Origin: a bacterium ADurb.Bin236
Lineage (GTDB): Bacteria > UBP15 > UBA6099
Reading direction: 5' to 3'
Assembly (NCBI GenBank): GCA_002069885.1
Contig: MWCD01000002.1
Location: 62,001 to 126,000, forward strand
DNA length: 64,000 bases
Of the stretch, positions 8,677-17,217 are shown in pieces (the first letter of the stretch is position 1; every line of letters begins with the position of its first letter). A program made the position numbers and the translations under genes. The notes below the pieces were generated by a model. That model did no database searches. It was not told the DNA's origin and worked only from the letters and a program-made list of their open reading frames with translations.

Positions 8677-9162
8677 TCAAGCTTCGTTTTTATAAGGGCC
8701 GCTTTTGCCGCCTTCTTTTTCCATAAGGCGGAACGGGCCGATGGAGATGTCCTTCTGGACAGCTTTGCACATGTCGTAGATAGTGAGGGCCGCCACTGTA
8801 GCCGCGGTGAGGGCTTCCATCTCCACTCCCGTTCTATCCATCGCTTTGGCTTCCGCCTCGATAACGATTATTCCCGCGTCTCTGTCGGCGCTGAACTCGA
8901 CGGAAACTTTCGTCAGGCTGAGAGGATGGCACAGTGGGATGAGGTCGGATGTTTTTTTCGCGGCGCACACGGCGGCGACGCGGGCGACTTGGAACACGTC
9001 TCCCTTGGAGATTCCGCCGGACAGTATTTTATCTATCACGTCGGGCCTGAGCCGCACTTCGCCCCGGACGGACGCGCGCCGCGCCGTCCGTTCCTTTTCC
9101 GACACGTCCACCATCGACGCGCGGCCTTTTTCGTCTATGTGGCTCAGTTCGCCGCCGCTCAT
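8677..9162 (-). CDS. moaC: Cyclic pyranopterin monophosphate synthase MoaC
   Basis: MoaC acts with MoaA to turn a GTP-derived intermediate into cyclic pyranopterin monophosphate, the first step of molybdenum/tungsten cofactor synthesis. The 161-residue length is normal. Family landmarks include LSHIDEKGRASMVDVSEK near the start, DLIPLCHPLSL (about 73-83), GVEMEALTAATVAALTIYDMCKA (112-134) and a C-terminal GGKSG. The ATG overlaps the galT stop by 4 bp (ATGA), so translation is probably coupled; GGAGA lies just upstream. The cofactor would serve the formate dehydrogenase further along the window. No other mo-cofactor gene is present here. Confidence 0.95.
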   Translation of the reverse strand: MSGGELSHIDEKGRASMVDVSEKERTARRASVRGEVRLRPDVIDKILSGGISKGDVFQVARVAAVCAAKKTSDLIPLCHPLSLTKVSVEFSADRDAGIIVIEAEAKAMDRTGVEMEALTAATVAALTIYDMCKAVQKDISIGPFRLMEKEGGKSGPYKNEA

Positions 9163-10166
9163 TGCGAGTCTCCGTTCGCCGAGCGCAGAATCTCCACCGC
9201 CTGTTCGGGCGGAACAGGATTGATGTAGAACCCTGTGCCCCACTCGAATCCCGCTATGTTGGTCAGGCGCGGTATTATCTCTATGTGCCAGTGGTAGGTG
9301 TACTGCCGGCTGGTGTTCACGGGGATGGTGTGGATGATGTAGTTGTAAGGCGGGAAGTCCAGCGCCTTGTCCAGATACTTCAGCGACTTCTGAAAACACT
9401 GCGCCAGCGCCGAGATGTCCGAATCCTCAAGGTCCGCAAAATTGGGGTCGTGATGTTTCGGCACAAGCCACATCTCGAAAGGGAACCGGGACGCGAACGG
9501 CGCGAAACTGATAAATCGGTCGTTCTCGCTGATGACCCTTCTCTGGTAGTCCCTCTCTTCGTCTATCATGTCGCAGAACACGCAGCGGTCTTTGAAGTTG
9601 AAGTATTCCTGAGCGCCGTTAAGCTCCTCGGTTATTCTCTTGGGGACTGTCGGCGTGGCGATGAGCTGGGAGTGAGGATGAGCCAGCGACGCCCCGGCGG
9701 ACTGACCCGCGTTCCGGAATATCAGTATGTATTTGAACCGTTCGTCGTTTTCGAGGTCTATCATCCTTTCCCTGTACATCCACATTAGCTGTTCCATGTT
9801 TTGCGGTTCTAGGGTGGATATGGTTTTGTCGTGGTCGGGCGTCTCGATGAAGACCTCGTGCGCGCCGATGCCGTTCATGATGTCGTAGATGCCGCGCGCC
9901 CGCTTGTTGAGGTCGCCCTCGATGGAGAGCGCGGGATACTTGTTCGACACCACGCGCACGCGCCAGCCGGGCTTGTTCGGCTCCGTGCACGAGTCCCTAA
10001 CCGCGTCTATCTCAGGCGGCGTCTTGTCTTCGTTCCCCGGACAGAACGGGCAGAAGCCCGTCTTCGGAAGAGGTTTCGCTGCGATGAAATCGCTCGGCCT
10101 GTCGCCGCGCTCGGAGGATATTATCACCCATCGACCCAACACGGGGTCGCGTCTTAATTCCGACAT
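9159..10166 (-). CDS. galT: Galactose-1-phosphate uridylyltransferase
   Basis: GalT exchanges UMP between UDP-glucose and galactose 1-phosphate (Leloir pathway). The 335-residue protein starts with the usual RRDPVLGRWVIIS block. It has a zinc-type CPFC pair at 39-42 and the nucleotidylated histidine region HPHSQ at 163-167. It is the first gene of a two-gene unit with moaC. No galK or galE neighbours are present, so it could also act on other sugar 1-phosphates, as some bacterial members of the family do. Confidence 0.9.
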   Translation of the reverse strand: MSELRRDPVLGRWVIISSERGDRPSDFIAAKPLPKTGFCPFCPGNEDKTPPEIDAVRDSCTEPNKPGWRVRVVSNKYPALSIEGDLNKRARGIYDIMNGIGAHEVFIETPDHDKTISTLEPQNMEQLMWMYRERMIDLENDERFKYILIFRNAGQSAGASLAHPHSQLIATPTVPKRITEELNGAQEYFNFKDRCVFCDMIDEERDYQRRVISENDRFISFAPFASRFPFEMWLVPKHHDPNFADLEDSDISALAQCFQKSLKYLDKALDFPPYNYIIHTIPVNTSRQYTYHWHIEIIPRLTNIAGFEWGTGFYINPVPPEQAVEILRSANGDSQ

Positions 10167-10281
10167 CCTTAATCGTCCCGCTTTCCTTGCCTCGTCTCAA
10201 TTATACGCATTTGCGCCCCGGTGTATACCCCGCGCCCGCAACCCGCAAAGTCCCGGCCGCCCCGCATAGGCGATAGCCCGG

Positions 10282-11421
10282 CTAATGCTTCCATTCGACC
10301 GGGAACAGCATGCGTATGTGCGTGACGTCTTTCAGAGCTTTGTCGTCCCGCCCGGACACCGACGGCATCCGCGTCCACTCCCCGCCGCCGATCCGCGCCT
10401 GAACTATGAATGCTCCCAGCGCCTGTTCGAGTGTTTTTCCCTGCGGCCCGCTTTTGAAATTCACCGGCCTGATGAAATGCCTGAACAGCGGAGCCACCCC
10501 TTCGAGCGACGGGTCCGCCGCCCCCGGCGGCCCGACCACCATCCACTGCGTCAGCAGCCTCGCGTTCTCCATCTCCGCGCTCATCGCGTGGTTTTCAGGG
10601 ATTATCTGAAAACCGCCTATCTCTCCCACCGGCGACGTCGAAACGCATACCACTCCCGTGTGGTTCGCCCTGATTCTCCCGACGTCCGTGTACAGCGAGC
10701 CTTCGAACCTTCCCACCCCCGCCACCGGTTTCAACACCTGCCCGATGAGTTTCGGTTCCTCTCCGGGATACTTTATAAGGATGAACCCGCCGAACCTGTT
10801 TTCGAAGACGATTTCCGACGGATATTTCACCGGCCGCTCCACGACTATCAGCAGAGAATCGCCCTCCGCCGGAACATAATCTTCTGCAATCGGGGAGTGA
10901 GCGGAACCGGCGCGGGCCGCCAGAACCCGCGAGCCTATGAACGGCGATTCGGCTCCTCCGAAAATGCTCCCTCCAGCCGGGATGTTCGTTATTATTGAGC
11001 TGTTCCGGGAATAGAAAGATTTGTAATCAGCAGGCGGCGTGAAAAAATCTTTCGGCAACAAGCTGAACACCGCGCCTCTGTCCTCGTTCTGTTTCACTTT
11101 TATATGGATGGCGTTTACGGCTGTCGCAGCGACAGCCCCCGAAGCCGCCCAGCCGCTGGCGGTGTACGCTCGCGGATTTATCGTCCCGGCGGCCAGCAGG
11201 ACTTTTCCGGCGGCCGTCCACGAAGCGCCTCCGTCTTCGCTCACTTCCACCGCGCCGCCTGCGGCGTTTTCCACCCGTATCCTTAATATCTCTTTCATCT
11301 CCGGCGAGTTCTCAGCGGCGACCGCCGCGTTTGGCCCCCGCGCGTCCGGAAGAACCGCCGACGCCGGAGCGCAGACCGCCGCCGCCAGAACTGCCGCTAT
11401 TATCGCCATTTTAACTTTCAT
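10282..11421 (-). CDS. Secreted protein of unknown function
   Basis: A signal peptide (MKVKMAIIAAVLAAAVCAPASA) leads a 379-residue exported protein I do not recognise. The mature part looks all-beta. It begins with a segment like a bacterial surface module (EVSEDGGASWTAAG) and continues with strand-rich stretches and few charged clusters. The ATG at 11421 follows AGGAAACAG closely; an earlier in-frame ATG at 11451 lacks a site. It lies 43 bp after the YfcE-like gene on the same strand and may share its transcript. Confidence 0.7.
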   Translation of the reverse strand: MKVKMAIIAAVLAAAVCAPASAVLPDARGPNAAVAAENSPEMKEILRIRVENAAGGAVEVSEDGGASWTAAGKVLLAAGTINPRAYTASGWAASGAVAATAVNAIHIKVKQNEDRGAVFSLLPKDFFTPPADYKSFYSRNSSIITNIPAGGSIFGGAESPFIGSRVLAARAGSAHSPIAEDYVPAEGDSLLIVVERPVKYPSEIVFENRFGGFILIKYPGEEPKLIGQVLKPVAGVGRFEGSLYTDVGRIRANHTGVVCVSTSPVGEIGGFQIIPENHAMSAEMENARLLTQWMVVGPPGAADPSLEGVAPLFRHFIRPVNFKSGPQGKTLEQALGAFIVQARIGGGEWTRMPSVSGRDDKALKDVTHIRMLFPVEWKH

Positions 11422-11464
11422 CTGTTTCCTCCGAAGGCTCGCGGCCTCCACGCGGCTTCCGCGC

Positions 11465-11947
11465 CTACAACTCGATAAGCTCTGCCTTCATTCCCGCCGT
11501 GTCAAAAACGGCGATAGTCGATTTGCCTGTCAGCCATCCGCAACACTCTCCGGGATTCACTATCACGGGTTTGCCGTCCTTGAGAACAGGCTGATGCGTG
11601 TGCCCGAACAGCACGGCGTCCACCGGCAGCGCTGCCATTGCGTCGTCCGGCATCGGCTCGTGAAGAACCGCAAACCTCGCCCCGCCCATCTCTATGAAAG
11701 CCGGCGGCTTCTCTATCCGCCCTATCTTCTTGAAGTTCTCCGTCAGGTACAGCCACTCCCCGTCGTTGTTGCCGAACACGCCGAAACACTCCTCGAACCC
11801 GGCTTCCGCGATAGCTTTCACAACGAACGGGGAAACGATATCGCCGCAATGAATAAGCCGCGCGGCGCCGCGGGATTTCAGCGTCGATATCGCCGCTCTT
11901 AACCGGTCAAGGTTGTCGTGAGTGTCGGATATAATGCCTATTAACAT
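11465..11947 (-). CDS. YfcE/MJ0936-type metallophosphoesterase
   Basis: A 160-residue cytoplasmic calcineurin-like phosphodiesterase. Metal ligands are visible in order: D8 and H10 (SDTH), D36 (HCGDI), N60 in GNND, H96 (LHE) and the final GHTH (115-118). The length and the GNND variant of the GNHE/GNCD motif match the small YfcE/MJ0936 group, which hydrolyses phosphodiesters in vitro; the natural substrate is usually unknown. The downstream secreted-protein gene follows at 43 bp. Confidence 0.9.
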   Translation of the reverse strand: MLIGIISDTHDNLDRLRAAISTLKSRGAARLIHCGDIVSPFVVKAIAEAGFEECFGVFGNNDGEWLYLTENFKKIGRIEKPPAFIEMGGARFAVLHEPMPDDAMAALPVDAVLFGHTHQPVLKDGKPVIVNPGECCGWLTGKSTIAVFDTAGMKAELIEL

Positions 11948-12161
11948 ACTCTCGCTCCTCGGCGTTCGCGCCCCGCATTCTCCGGTTCAACCCGCGAATC
12001 CGCGCAGGTTTCGCGGCGTCCCGCCGCAGCCGCCTCGAATCATTATATCAGCGATTAAATAAAATTAGCTATCGCAATAAAGCCGCGCTGAATGTCCCCA
12101 ATTTCCTTGTTTGTGTTTGTGAGAACCGGGTTGCCGGAAATAATGCATAAACAAGCCGTAG

Positions 12162-12182
12162 GGGCGACCCGGTGGGTCGCCC
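12162..12182. repeat. GGGCGACCC palindrome, copy 1
   Basis: GGGCGACCC and GGGTCGCCC form a perfect 9-bp stem around a 3-nt loop (GGT). The same stem with loop GCC occurs at 34294-34314, so this is a dispersed element. Confidence 0.65.
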
Positions 12183-12251
12183 GGATGAGATGTCGCCAAT
12201 CGATTATTACTATATAGGCCGCTGGCCATGATCTTATTCCGCAGCGCAGCG

Positions 12252-12300
12252 AAAAAGGGGACTTGCAGCGCGCGTCTCTGCGATGCCTGTGCCCGCTTTT
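12252..12300 (+). repeat. REP-like hairpin element, copy 1
   Basis: A ~49-bp imperfect inverted repeat: a left arm A4-5 GGGGACTTGCA and a right arm TGCCTGTGCCCGCTTTT, with a GC-rich loop. It closely matches copies at 15198-15247 and 24921-24970, all in the same orientation. Confidence 0.75.
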
Positions 12301-12319
12301 CCGTTGCGGGTGCTCTGAA

Positions 12320-12349
12320 TCGGCAAAACCAATTAAGAACTGATATAAT
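12320..12349 (+). promoter_or_regulatory. Putative extended -10 promoter for the M24-like gene
   Basis: TGATATAAT at 12341-12349 is a perfect extended -10. The best -35 match is TCGGCA, 18 bp upstream (4 of 6). The start codon is 51 bp downstream. Confidence 0.45.
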
Positions 12350-12400
12350 ATCCGAAATCGCGGCGGCGTCGCGACAAACAATAACCTGAGGGCCGGAACA

Positions 12401-13501
12401 ATGACCAGAGCGGAAGAATTCAGCATAAAGATAGACAGGATGCGGGAGAGAATGAAAGAGCGGGGCTGGGGCGCGCTCGCCCTGTCGCGGTCGGACAACT
12501 TTGCGTGGGCCGCTTGCGGAGCCAGTTGCCACGTGAACATGGCAGCCGAAGCGGGCGTCGCTTCCTTTGTTCTGCTTCCAGACCGATGCGCGGTCGTGAC
12601 CAACCGAATTGAGAGCGCGAGAATCAGAGACGAAGAACTCGCCGGGCTGGACGTGGAGCTTGTCGAGATTCCATGGGCCGACGACAGGAACGCGAAGATA
12701 GCGCGGATGTGCGCGGGGGCGGGCGCGGCGGCGGCGGACATGCCGGCCTCCGGGTTCGTCCCGGCGGGCGAGGATTTCTCCGACCTGATGATGGAACTGA
12801 CGGAAAGCGAGATAGACAGGTTCAGGGCGCTCGGAGCGGATGCCGGGGCCGCGCTCGAGTCCGCCGCGAGGGCTTTGCGTCCGGGAATGACCGAGAACTC
12901 CGCCGCCGCCTCTCTCGCCTCCGAATGCTGGACGCGGGACGCGCAACCGATTGTCATCCTCGTAGCGTCCGGAGGCAGGCTCCCCGCATACAGGCATCCG
13001 CTGCCGACACGGCAGCCCCTTGAGCGCGCCGCAATGCTTGTCCTCTGCGCGCGCCGCGCCGGACTCGTTGCCTCCGCCACTAGGATGGTCAGCTTCGGCC
13101 CCGCCGGGGACGACCTCCGCCGCAGACACGCCGCCTGCTGCCGCGTCGATGCGGCCTTCAACTTGCTCACCCGCCCCGGCGCGAAGATTTCCTCCGTTTT
13201 CCGCGACGCCGCCGCCGTTTACTCCAGCGAAGGCGTCGACCGCGAATGGCTTCTTCACCATCAAGGCGGCCCTTGCGGCTACAGGTCCAGATACTTCTGC
13301 GCCGGCCCCGACACCCCCGGCGAGGTCAAACCCAATTGCGCTTTCGCATGGAACCCCTCCATTACAGGCACAAAATCAGAAGACACCATAATCGCGTTTG
13401 ACGACCGCGCCGAATTCATCACCCGCACAGGCGAATGGCCCGAACTCGAAGTCGATTTCCAAGGCGCCCGCCTGTCCCGTCCCGACATCCTTGAGCTTTA
13501 G
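12401..13501 (+). CDS. M24-family (pita-bread) protein lacking most metal ligands
   Basis: A 366-residue protein with an N-terminal creatinase-like domain (about 1-130) and a C-terminal M24 fold. The C-terminal domain keeps H199 (YRHP), H287 (LHHQGG) and E327 (TGTKSEDTI). The two metal-binding aspartates of metallopeptidases are replaced (LVLC216 and ASA226TRMVSFG), and the first glutamate position reads WN318P. I therefore doubt it is an Xaa-Pro metallopeptidase. It may belong to a conserved non-metallo M24 subgroup, acting like creatinase by acid-base chemistry or as a binding protein. The motif context is well kept, so it does not look like random decay. It is a single gene with its own promoter. 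Confidence 0.75.
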   Translation: MTRAEEFSIKIDRMRERMKERGWGALALSRSDNFAWAACGASCHVNMAAEAGVASFVLLPDRCAVVTNRIESARIRDEELAGLDVELVEIPWADDRNAKIARMCAGAGAAAADMPASGFVPAGEDFSDLMMELTESEIDRFRALGADAGAALESAARALRPGMTENSAAASLASECWTRDAQPIVILVASGGRLPAYRHPLPTRQPLERAAMLVLCARRAGLVASATRMVSFGPAGDDLRRRHAACCRVDAAFNLLTRPGAKISSVFRDAAAVYSSEGVDREWLLHHQGGPCGYRSRYFCAGPDTPGEVKPNCAFAWNPSITGTKSEDTIIAFDDRAEFITRTGEWPELEVDFQGARLSRPDILEL

Positions 13502-13833
13502 CGCCCACACCTGCTTCGCTCTTGTCCCCCCGGCGCGCCCCCCAAACTAGTTTCTGCCTATGCCTAAGGATCAGCAAAAAAAATGTGGGACTTTGGAGTG
13601 CGGCAATTCATTGCCGCTTTGCCTTTCCGGGAATTTATTCCCGGTTCCAGCGTAGAGAAGTAACGCCGATTCCCTCCGTCCTCCACAACACATACGTCAC
13701 ACTCCCCCCCGTTGCCAAATCGTTCTCCTTCGTTCATAATTGCTTCATAACCGCCATGAAGCCACGACGAGCCTCAACACATTATCCGCGTTGTCTGAAT
13801 TACCACCCATATTCTTAGTTAGATGAAAGAGAA
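13502..13833. other. Intergenic region with two palindromes
   Basis: No gene is supported here. The segment holds hairpins at 13600-13617 and 13627-13644 and then becomes AT-rich ahead of the next gene. Confidence 0.6.
13600..13644. repeat. Paired palindromes (GCGGCAA and CCGGGAAT hairpins)
   Basis: GCGGCAA/TTGCCGC (loop TTCA, 13600-13617) is followed 9 bp later by CCGGGAAT/ATTCCCGG (loop TT, 13627-13644). Both stems are perfect. The pair looks like part of a dispersed non-coding element, though only one copy is in this window. Confidence 0.5.
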
Positions 13834-14382
13834 ATGTTTATGACAATAACATTGAACGAAGAAGATACAAGCAAACTGAATCAATACCAAAAAGTCATTT
13901 ACGAGCAAGTTATAGCTATTCTCGCGGCATCGACTGATTTGCCGGTAGATTATGAGAATTCTAGCGTTAAATTACTGAATGATGAAAATGGCTTTACGCT
14001 TGAGTATTATATCGAATTCACTATCAATAAATGCTCAATATATCTAATACTAGAAGAAACAAACTATATATTTTGGATATGCGGATGGCACGCAAATGAT
14101 TATTATGATGATGACGGAGCATTTTTCAAGCACGACGAAATACCCAACGTATTGAAATTGTTTATAGAAGGAGACGCAAAAATACTAGAATATCGATGCA
14201 ACGGCAAGCCCTATAAATGGAAATTGTGCGTTTATAAAAATGGCAAATGGGTGTGTGGCCAAACAACGGCCGATTCTTTGTTGCTTCGGATTGGTATTAG
14301 AACCAAACATGACTTCTATCTGAAAAAGCATTCTGAAAGAAAATACTTTATCGAAAAAACTAAGTCAGGCAAGAAAAGATGA
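13834..14382 (+). CDS. Hypothetical protein, AT-rich gene
   Basis: A soluble 182-residue protein with no signal peptide or recognisable domain. It is rich in aromatic residues and acids (ETNYIFWICGWHANDYYDDDG) and ends in a basic tail (KTKSGKKR). The gene is clearly more AT-rich than its neighbours, which suggests recent acquisition. Size, acidity and isolation fit an immunity- or accessory-type protein, but nothing in the sequence proves this. The start ATG at 13834 has GAGA about 7 nt upstream; a second ATG at 13840 is possible. Confidence 0.6.
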   Translation: MFMTITLNEEDTSKLNQYQKVIYEQVIAILAASTDLPVDYENSSVKLLNDENGFTLEYYIEFTINKCSIYLILEETNYIFWICGWHANDYYDDDGAFFKHDEIPNVLKLFIEGDAKILEYRCNGKPYKWKLCVYKNGKWVCGQTTADSLLLRIGIRTKHDFYLKKHSERKYFIEKTKSGKKR

Positions 14383-14648
14383 ACCAATCTTGTAGATGCA
14401 TGACAAGAAAGGCAAACTCCGGGCGTCGCTAAGCGTTCTTGAACAAGCGCCGGGGTTGATATTAAGTAGCAACGACGGCAATGTGCTTTAGTGTAGACCG
14501 AAATGATTCTTGTTTGTTGATATCGAAATTAAGCAATCTCTGGCAAGTCAGCTTAGATTCAGACAGTTTGCTTGGAGCGTAAATCGTAATCAGGCCGTGA
14601 CGGGCTGTTGAAAGTTCGAGCTAAAATTTATCTTTGTTGAATAATGAC

Positions 14649-15038
14649 ATGAACAAAAACATTAAAAAAACGGCGCTAATTTCAATCGTCGTCATATTCT
14701 GCGCTATCGCAGCCAAATTAATGCTATATGGTTTGCCGTATGTCACAAAATCACATACGGGACATTTTACGCTAACTAATCAAAGCGATGAAATGATAGC
14801 TCATGGCACAGTTTCCATCTGCGGCAAAACTTTTGCGTTTGAAAATGTTGAAAAAGACGACAGCATAGAAGAGACATACGAAGCGAAAGGCGATTCTCAT
14901 TACAGCATAACTGTGGTTTTTGCTTCAGGCGCAACGATTAAGGACGAAATCGGTTATGTCACAACAGGATTCAACTATGAAGATATTATTACAGTAGCGA
15001 AAACAAGCATCACAATAAACCGCTCCAATCTTCAATAG
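14649..15038 (+). CDS. Hypothetical membrane-anchored protein, AT-rich gene
   Basis: A 129-residue protein with a basic N-terminus (MNKNIKK) and one transmembrane helix at about residues 8-27 (ALISIVVIFCAIAAKLMLYG). It is followed by a ~95-residue extracytoplasmic beta-rich part (SHTGHFTLTNQSDEMIAHGTV...). No Shine-Dalgarno site is clear at the ATG; a TTG at 14634 would add five residues. It shares the AT-rich composition of the preceding hypothetical gene. The 260 bp between them contain no further ORF of note. I do not recognise the family. Confidence 0.55.
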   Translation: MNKNIKKTALISIVVIFCAIAAKLMLYGLPYVTKSHTGHFTLTNQSDEMIAHGTVSICGKTFAFENVEKDDSIEETYEAKGDSHYSITVVFASGATIKDEIGYVTTGFNYEDIITVAKTSITINRSNLQ

Positions 15039-15073
15039 GCGCTATTGGCAGACCGCGGGCGGGTGAAAATGGG

Positions 15074-15091
15074 TTCCCGCTTTCGCGGGAA
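15074..15091. repeat. TTCCCGC hairpin
   Basis: TTCCCGC and GCGGGAA form a perfect 7-bp stem around TTTC, followed by TGACGG. It resembles short palindromic repeats widely dispersed in bacterial genomes. Confidence 0.4.
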
Positions 15092-15197
15092 TGACGGCAA
15101 AAGGAAAAGGAATGACGGCGGGGGGATTGATTATCGTTTGCGTAATGTCTGTTTGTGTTCAATAAACATTCGTTGTTTCCAATGTGAACTCTGAGCG

Positions 15198-15247
15198 AAA
15201 AACGGGGATTGGCAGCGCGCGCCTCAGCGATGCCTGTGCCTGCTTTT
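15198..15247 (+). repeat. REP-like hairpin element, copy 2
   Basis: The arms AAAAACGGGGATTGGCA and TGCCTGTGCCTGCTTTT enclose a loop rich in GCGC. The match to the copy at 24921-24970 continues past the right arm (CGCCGCTC). Confidence 0.75.
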
Positions 15248-15290
15248 CGCCGCTCCGCCGTTGTTTCTACTATGAACTCAGGCGCGAATT

Positions 15291-15839
15291 CTATATCGTG
15301 TCGACAACTGAGGATATTTTTGAGATATCATCGTCGGCATTTTTGATATTGCCTGAAAACCGCACTATGCCTTTTCCGTCCACGACAAACGCGGCAATCC
15401 CTTTCTCGTCATACCCGTAGGTTGCCGCTATCTCGCCTTTCCAGTCCATGAGGAACGAAGGATAACGCGGCTCTTTCATGCGGTTTTTCACCATCTTCTT
15501 GACGAAACCGGGAACGCCTTTTAAGTTCGCCGCGCCGACTATGCGGATATCCTTGCCGGCTTTTTTTCCGTCTTCCCGCCCGCTATGTTTCTTGTCGAGT
15601 TTCTTGATGATTTCAGCCGCGTCGTCGAACCCGTTTCTGCCGGTGTAAATTATGACAACCGTCGATCCGCGCAGCTTGTCCAGTTCCACCAACTGCATGT
15701 GCTGGTCGTTCAGTTTGAAATTCTTCGCCTTAGCGCCTGTCGCGACATATCCCGAATCCGAAGCGAGCGCAACCGAAATAACGGAGGAAGCGGCGATAAT
15801 CAGACTCAGACAAGTTATCCGCGCAAACATAGTTTTCAT
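15291..15839 (-). CDS. Exported thioredoxin-fold protein (YtfJ-like), no redox cysteine
   Basis: A signal peptide (cleavage near VALASD) leads a ~158-residue redoxin-like domain. KNFKLNDQHMQLVELDKLRGSTVVIIYTG resembles the start of AhpC/TSA or YtfJ domains, and GIAAFVVDGKGIVRFSG resembles their C-terminal strands. The usual CxxC position reads YTGRNGFDD, with no cysteine, so it cannot be a classical disulfide oxidoreductase. It is periplasmic, with unknown function, and sits just before the tspO-like gene cluster on the same strand. Confidence 0.7.
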   Translation of the reverse strand: MKTMFARITCLSLIIAASSVISVALASDSGYVATGAKAKNFKLNDQHMQLVELDKLRGSTVVIIYTGRNGFDDAAEIIKKLDKKHSGREDGKKAGKDIRIVGAANLKGVPGFVKKMVKNRMKEPRYPSFLMDWKGEIAATYGYDEKGIAAFVVDGKGIVRFSGNIKNADDDISKISSVVDTI

Positions 15840-15858
15840 CTTGCGGGCGTCTCCTGTT

Positions 15859-16326
15859 TCACGTCTTATTCAAAGCGTATATGCAGTAATTAAGATATGT
15901 CGCGAACCCGACCCACAGCGCGTATGGCAGGAGGAGAACCGCCGCCGCGCGCGACTTCTTCCACAGAACCGGAATGAGCGCCAGCAGCGTGATTTCAATC
16001 GCAATGGAATCTATGACCGCCGGGCCTATCATGCGCCGGGCAAAAAATATGTAGCTCCATGCGAGGTTGAACGCCGCGTTCATCATGAACAGTCCGGCAA
16101 CAAGATAGAATCGGGAATCCCCCGTGAAAACTCTCCAAGCTATAATCGCCGATATCGCCGTCAGTATGTATATCGTCGTCCACACTATGCCGATGACGGA
16201 ACCCGGCGGGGTCCATTCCGGCAGTTGTATAGTCCGGTACCAGTCCATGCCGGACGACGTGAACTGTCCCCCGGCGAACGACAGAAGGAGAACGACTCCG
16301 ATGATAACGATTTGGTTCAGTTTCAT
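15859..16326 (-). CDS. tspO: TspO/MBR family membrane protein
   Basis: A 155-residue protein with five predicted membrane segments, normal for TspO, a tetrapyrrole- and sterol-binding membrane protein. Family landmarks include LPEWTPPGSVIGIVWTTIY near residues 35-53 and the C-terminal YALWVGFATYLNYCIYALN. It is the third gene of a tight minus-strand group with a DUF2177-like protein (7-bp gap) and a PNPOx-like protein. In other bacteria TspO is linked to porphyrin or stress responses; the ligand here is not shown. Confidence 0.9.
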   Translation of the reverse strand: MKLNQIVIIGVVLLLSFAGGQFTSSGMDWYRTIQLPEWTPPGSVIGIVWTTIYILTAISAIIAWRVFTGDSRFYLVAGLFMMNAAFNLAWSYIFFARRMIGPAVIDSIAIEITLLALIPVLWKKSRAAAVLLLPYALWVGFATYLNYCIYALNKT

Positions 16327-16333
16327 TTGACGC

Positions 16334-16750
16334 TCACTTTGCGGCGGCGGCGGCCGTCGCGGCGCTTGCCACGGAACACAGGAATGTCCCCCAAAGCATG
16401 TCCGCCACCGTCATTTCCCACGACCACCCCTTGAGCGTGGCCATGTTCGTAAGGTCGTAAATCCCATAGCTTATCAACCCGAATAACGCGCCCCTGATGA
16501 GCGACTTCCTTATGCGTCCGCCGCCGGACCCCGTATCCACCGCGAATATGTTCAGGCCCGCCGTCAGCGCAACGTAAACCAATATCACTGCGGTCCAATC
16601 CGGGGTCAGCCCGGCGTCGTTCCTTCTGGCCAGTTCTCCGAGATGTTCTTTGTAATAGTCGCTCATAATGACGCCCAGCCATACGGAGTCAAGCGCCGCC
16701 AGCGTCGCCGCGGTCGTCCCGATTCTTTTCACAATTTTCCATGCTTTCAT
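16334..16750 (-). CDS. DUF2177-like membrane protein
   Basis: A 138-residue protein with about four membrane segments. The motif run GALFGLISYGIYDLTNMATLKGW (about 87-109) and ADMLWGTFL match the DUF2177 family, whose function is unknown. The ATG at 16750 follows AGGAGG by about 9 nt; an ATG at 16768 overlapping the upstream stop is less likely. It sits between the PNPOx-like and tspO genes; DUF2177 and TspO genes often occur near each other. Confidence 0.75.
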   Translation of the reverse strand: MKAWKIVKRIGTTAATLAALDSVWLGVIMSDYYKEHLGELARRNDAGLTPDWTAVILVYVALTAGLNIFAVDTGSGGGRIRKSLIRGALFGLISYGIYDLTNMATLKGWSWEMTVADMLWGTFLCSVASAATAAAAAK

Positions 16751-16764
16751 TGCGGCCCGCCTCC

Positions 16765-17217
16765 TCATTTCATGCTTAATGTCATAACGCTCTGGAACTT
16801 GCTGACATAGCAGTACTCATTAACGCTCACCGCGACGACGGCGGTATCGTCCGCCCCCAAGAAATCCGCTAAATGAGGATGCCTTTCCGCGTATAGCTCA
16901 AAGTAAACGCTATCATTGACGCGGTCGATTTCCCTGACCGCTCCGAGAATGGTTACGGCTGCGGCGTCATGAATGTCGCCTTTGCTGTTGCTCCTGTTGT
17001 CAACCAGAAGCGAAACGCGCGGCTCTCCGACCAGATTGTCGAATTTTCTTGTGTTTCGGGGCGTCGCAAAAACAAGATGTTTGAGATCGTCCGTAGCCGC
17101 AAAACCGATTATGTTTGAATACGGACTGCCGTCGCTCTGCACCGAGGAAAGAACCGCAAAATACTGGCTGAGCAATAGATGTTTAACTTTTTCAAACAGG
17201 TCTTTGGAATCGTTCAC
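16765..17217 (-). CDS. Pyridoxamine 5'-phosphate oxidase-like flavin-binding protein
   Basis: A 150-residue split-barrel protein. FAVLSSVQSDGSPYSNIIGFA and FDNLVGEPRVSLLVDNRS are typical of the PNPOx-like family, which binds FMN, F420 or heme. I chose a GTG start at 17217 because GGAG lies 6 nt upstream; the only earlier start in frame is a TTG at 17259 with no site. It leads a three-gene unit with the DUF2177-like and tspO genes. The substrate is unknown. Confidence 0.75.
   Translation of the reverse strand: MNDSKDLFEKVKHLLLSQYFAVLSSVQSDGSPYSNIIGFAATDDLKHLVFATPRNTRKFDNLVGEPRVSLLVDNRSNSKGDIHDAAAVTILGAVREIDRVNDSVYFELYAERHPHLADFLGADDTAVVAVSVNEYCYVSKFQSVMTLSMK

Larger units (their letters stand above)
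11948..12400. other. Divergent intergenic region with palindromes and a REP-like element
   Basis: No gene is supported in these 453 bp. They hold, in order, a 9-bp palindrome (12162-12182), a REP-like hairpin (12252-12300) and a promoter for the M24-like gene (12320-12349). Confidence 0.7.

Noticed and set aside
13502-13833. Small frame at 13522-13818
   Set aside because: It runs through two palindromes, has no ribosome site and no protein-like composition.
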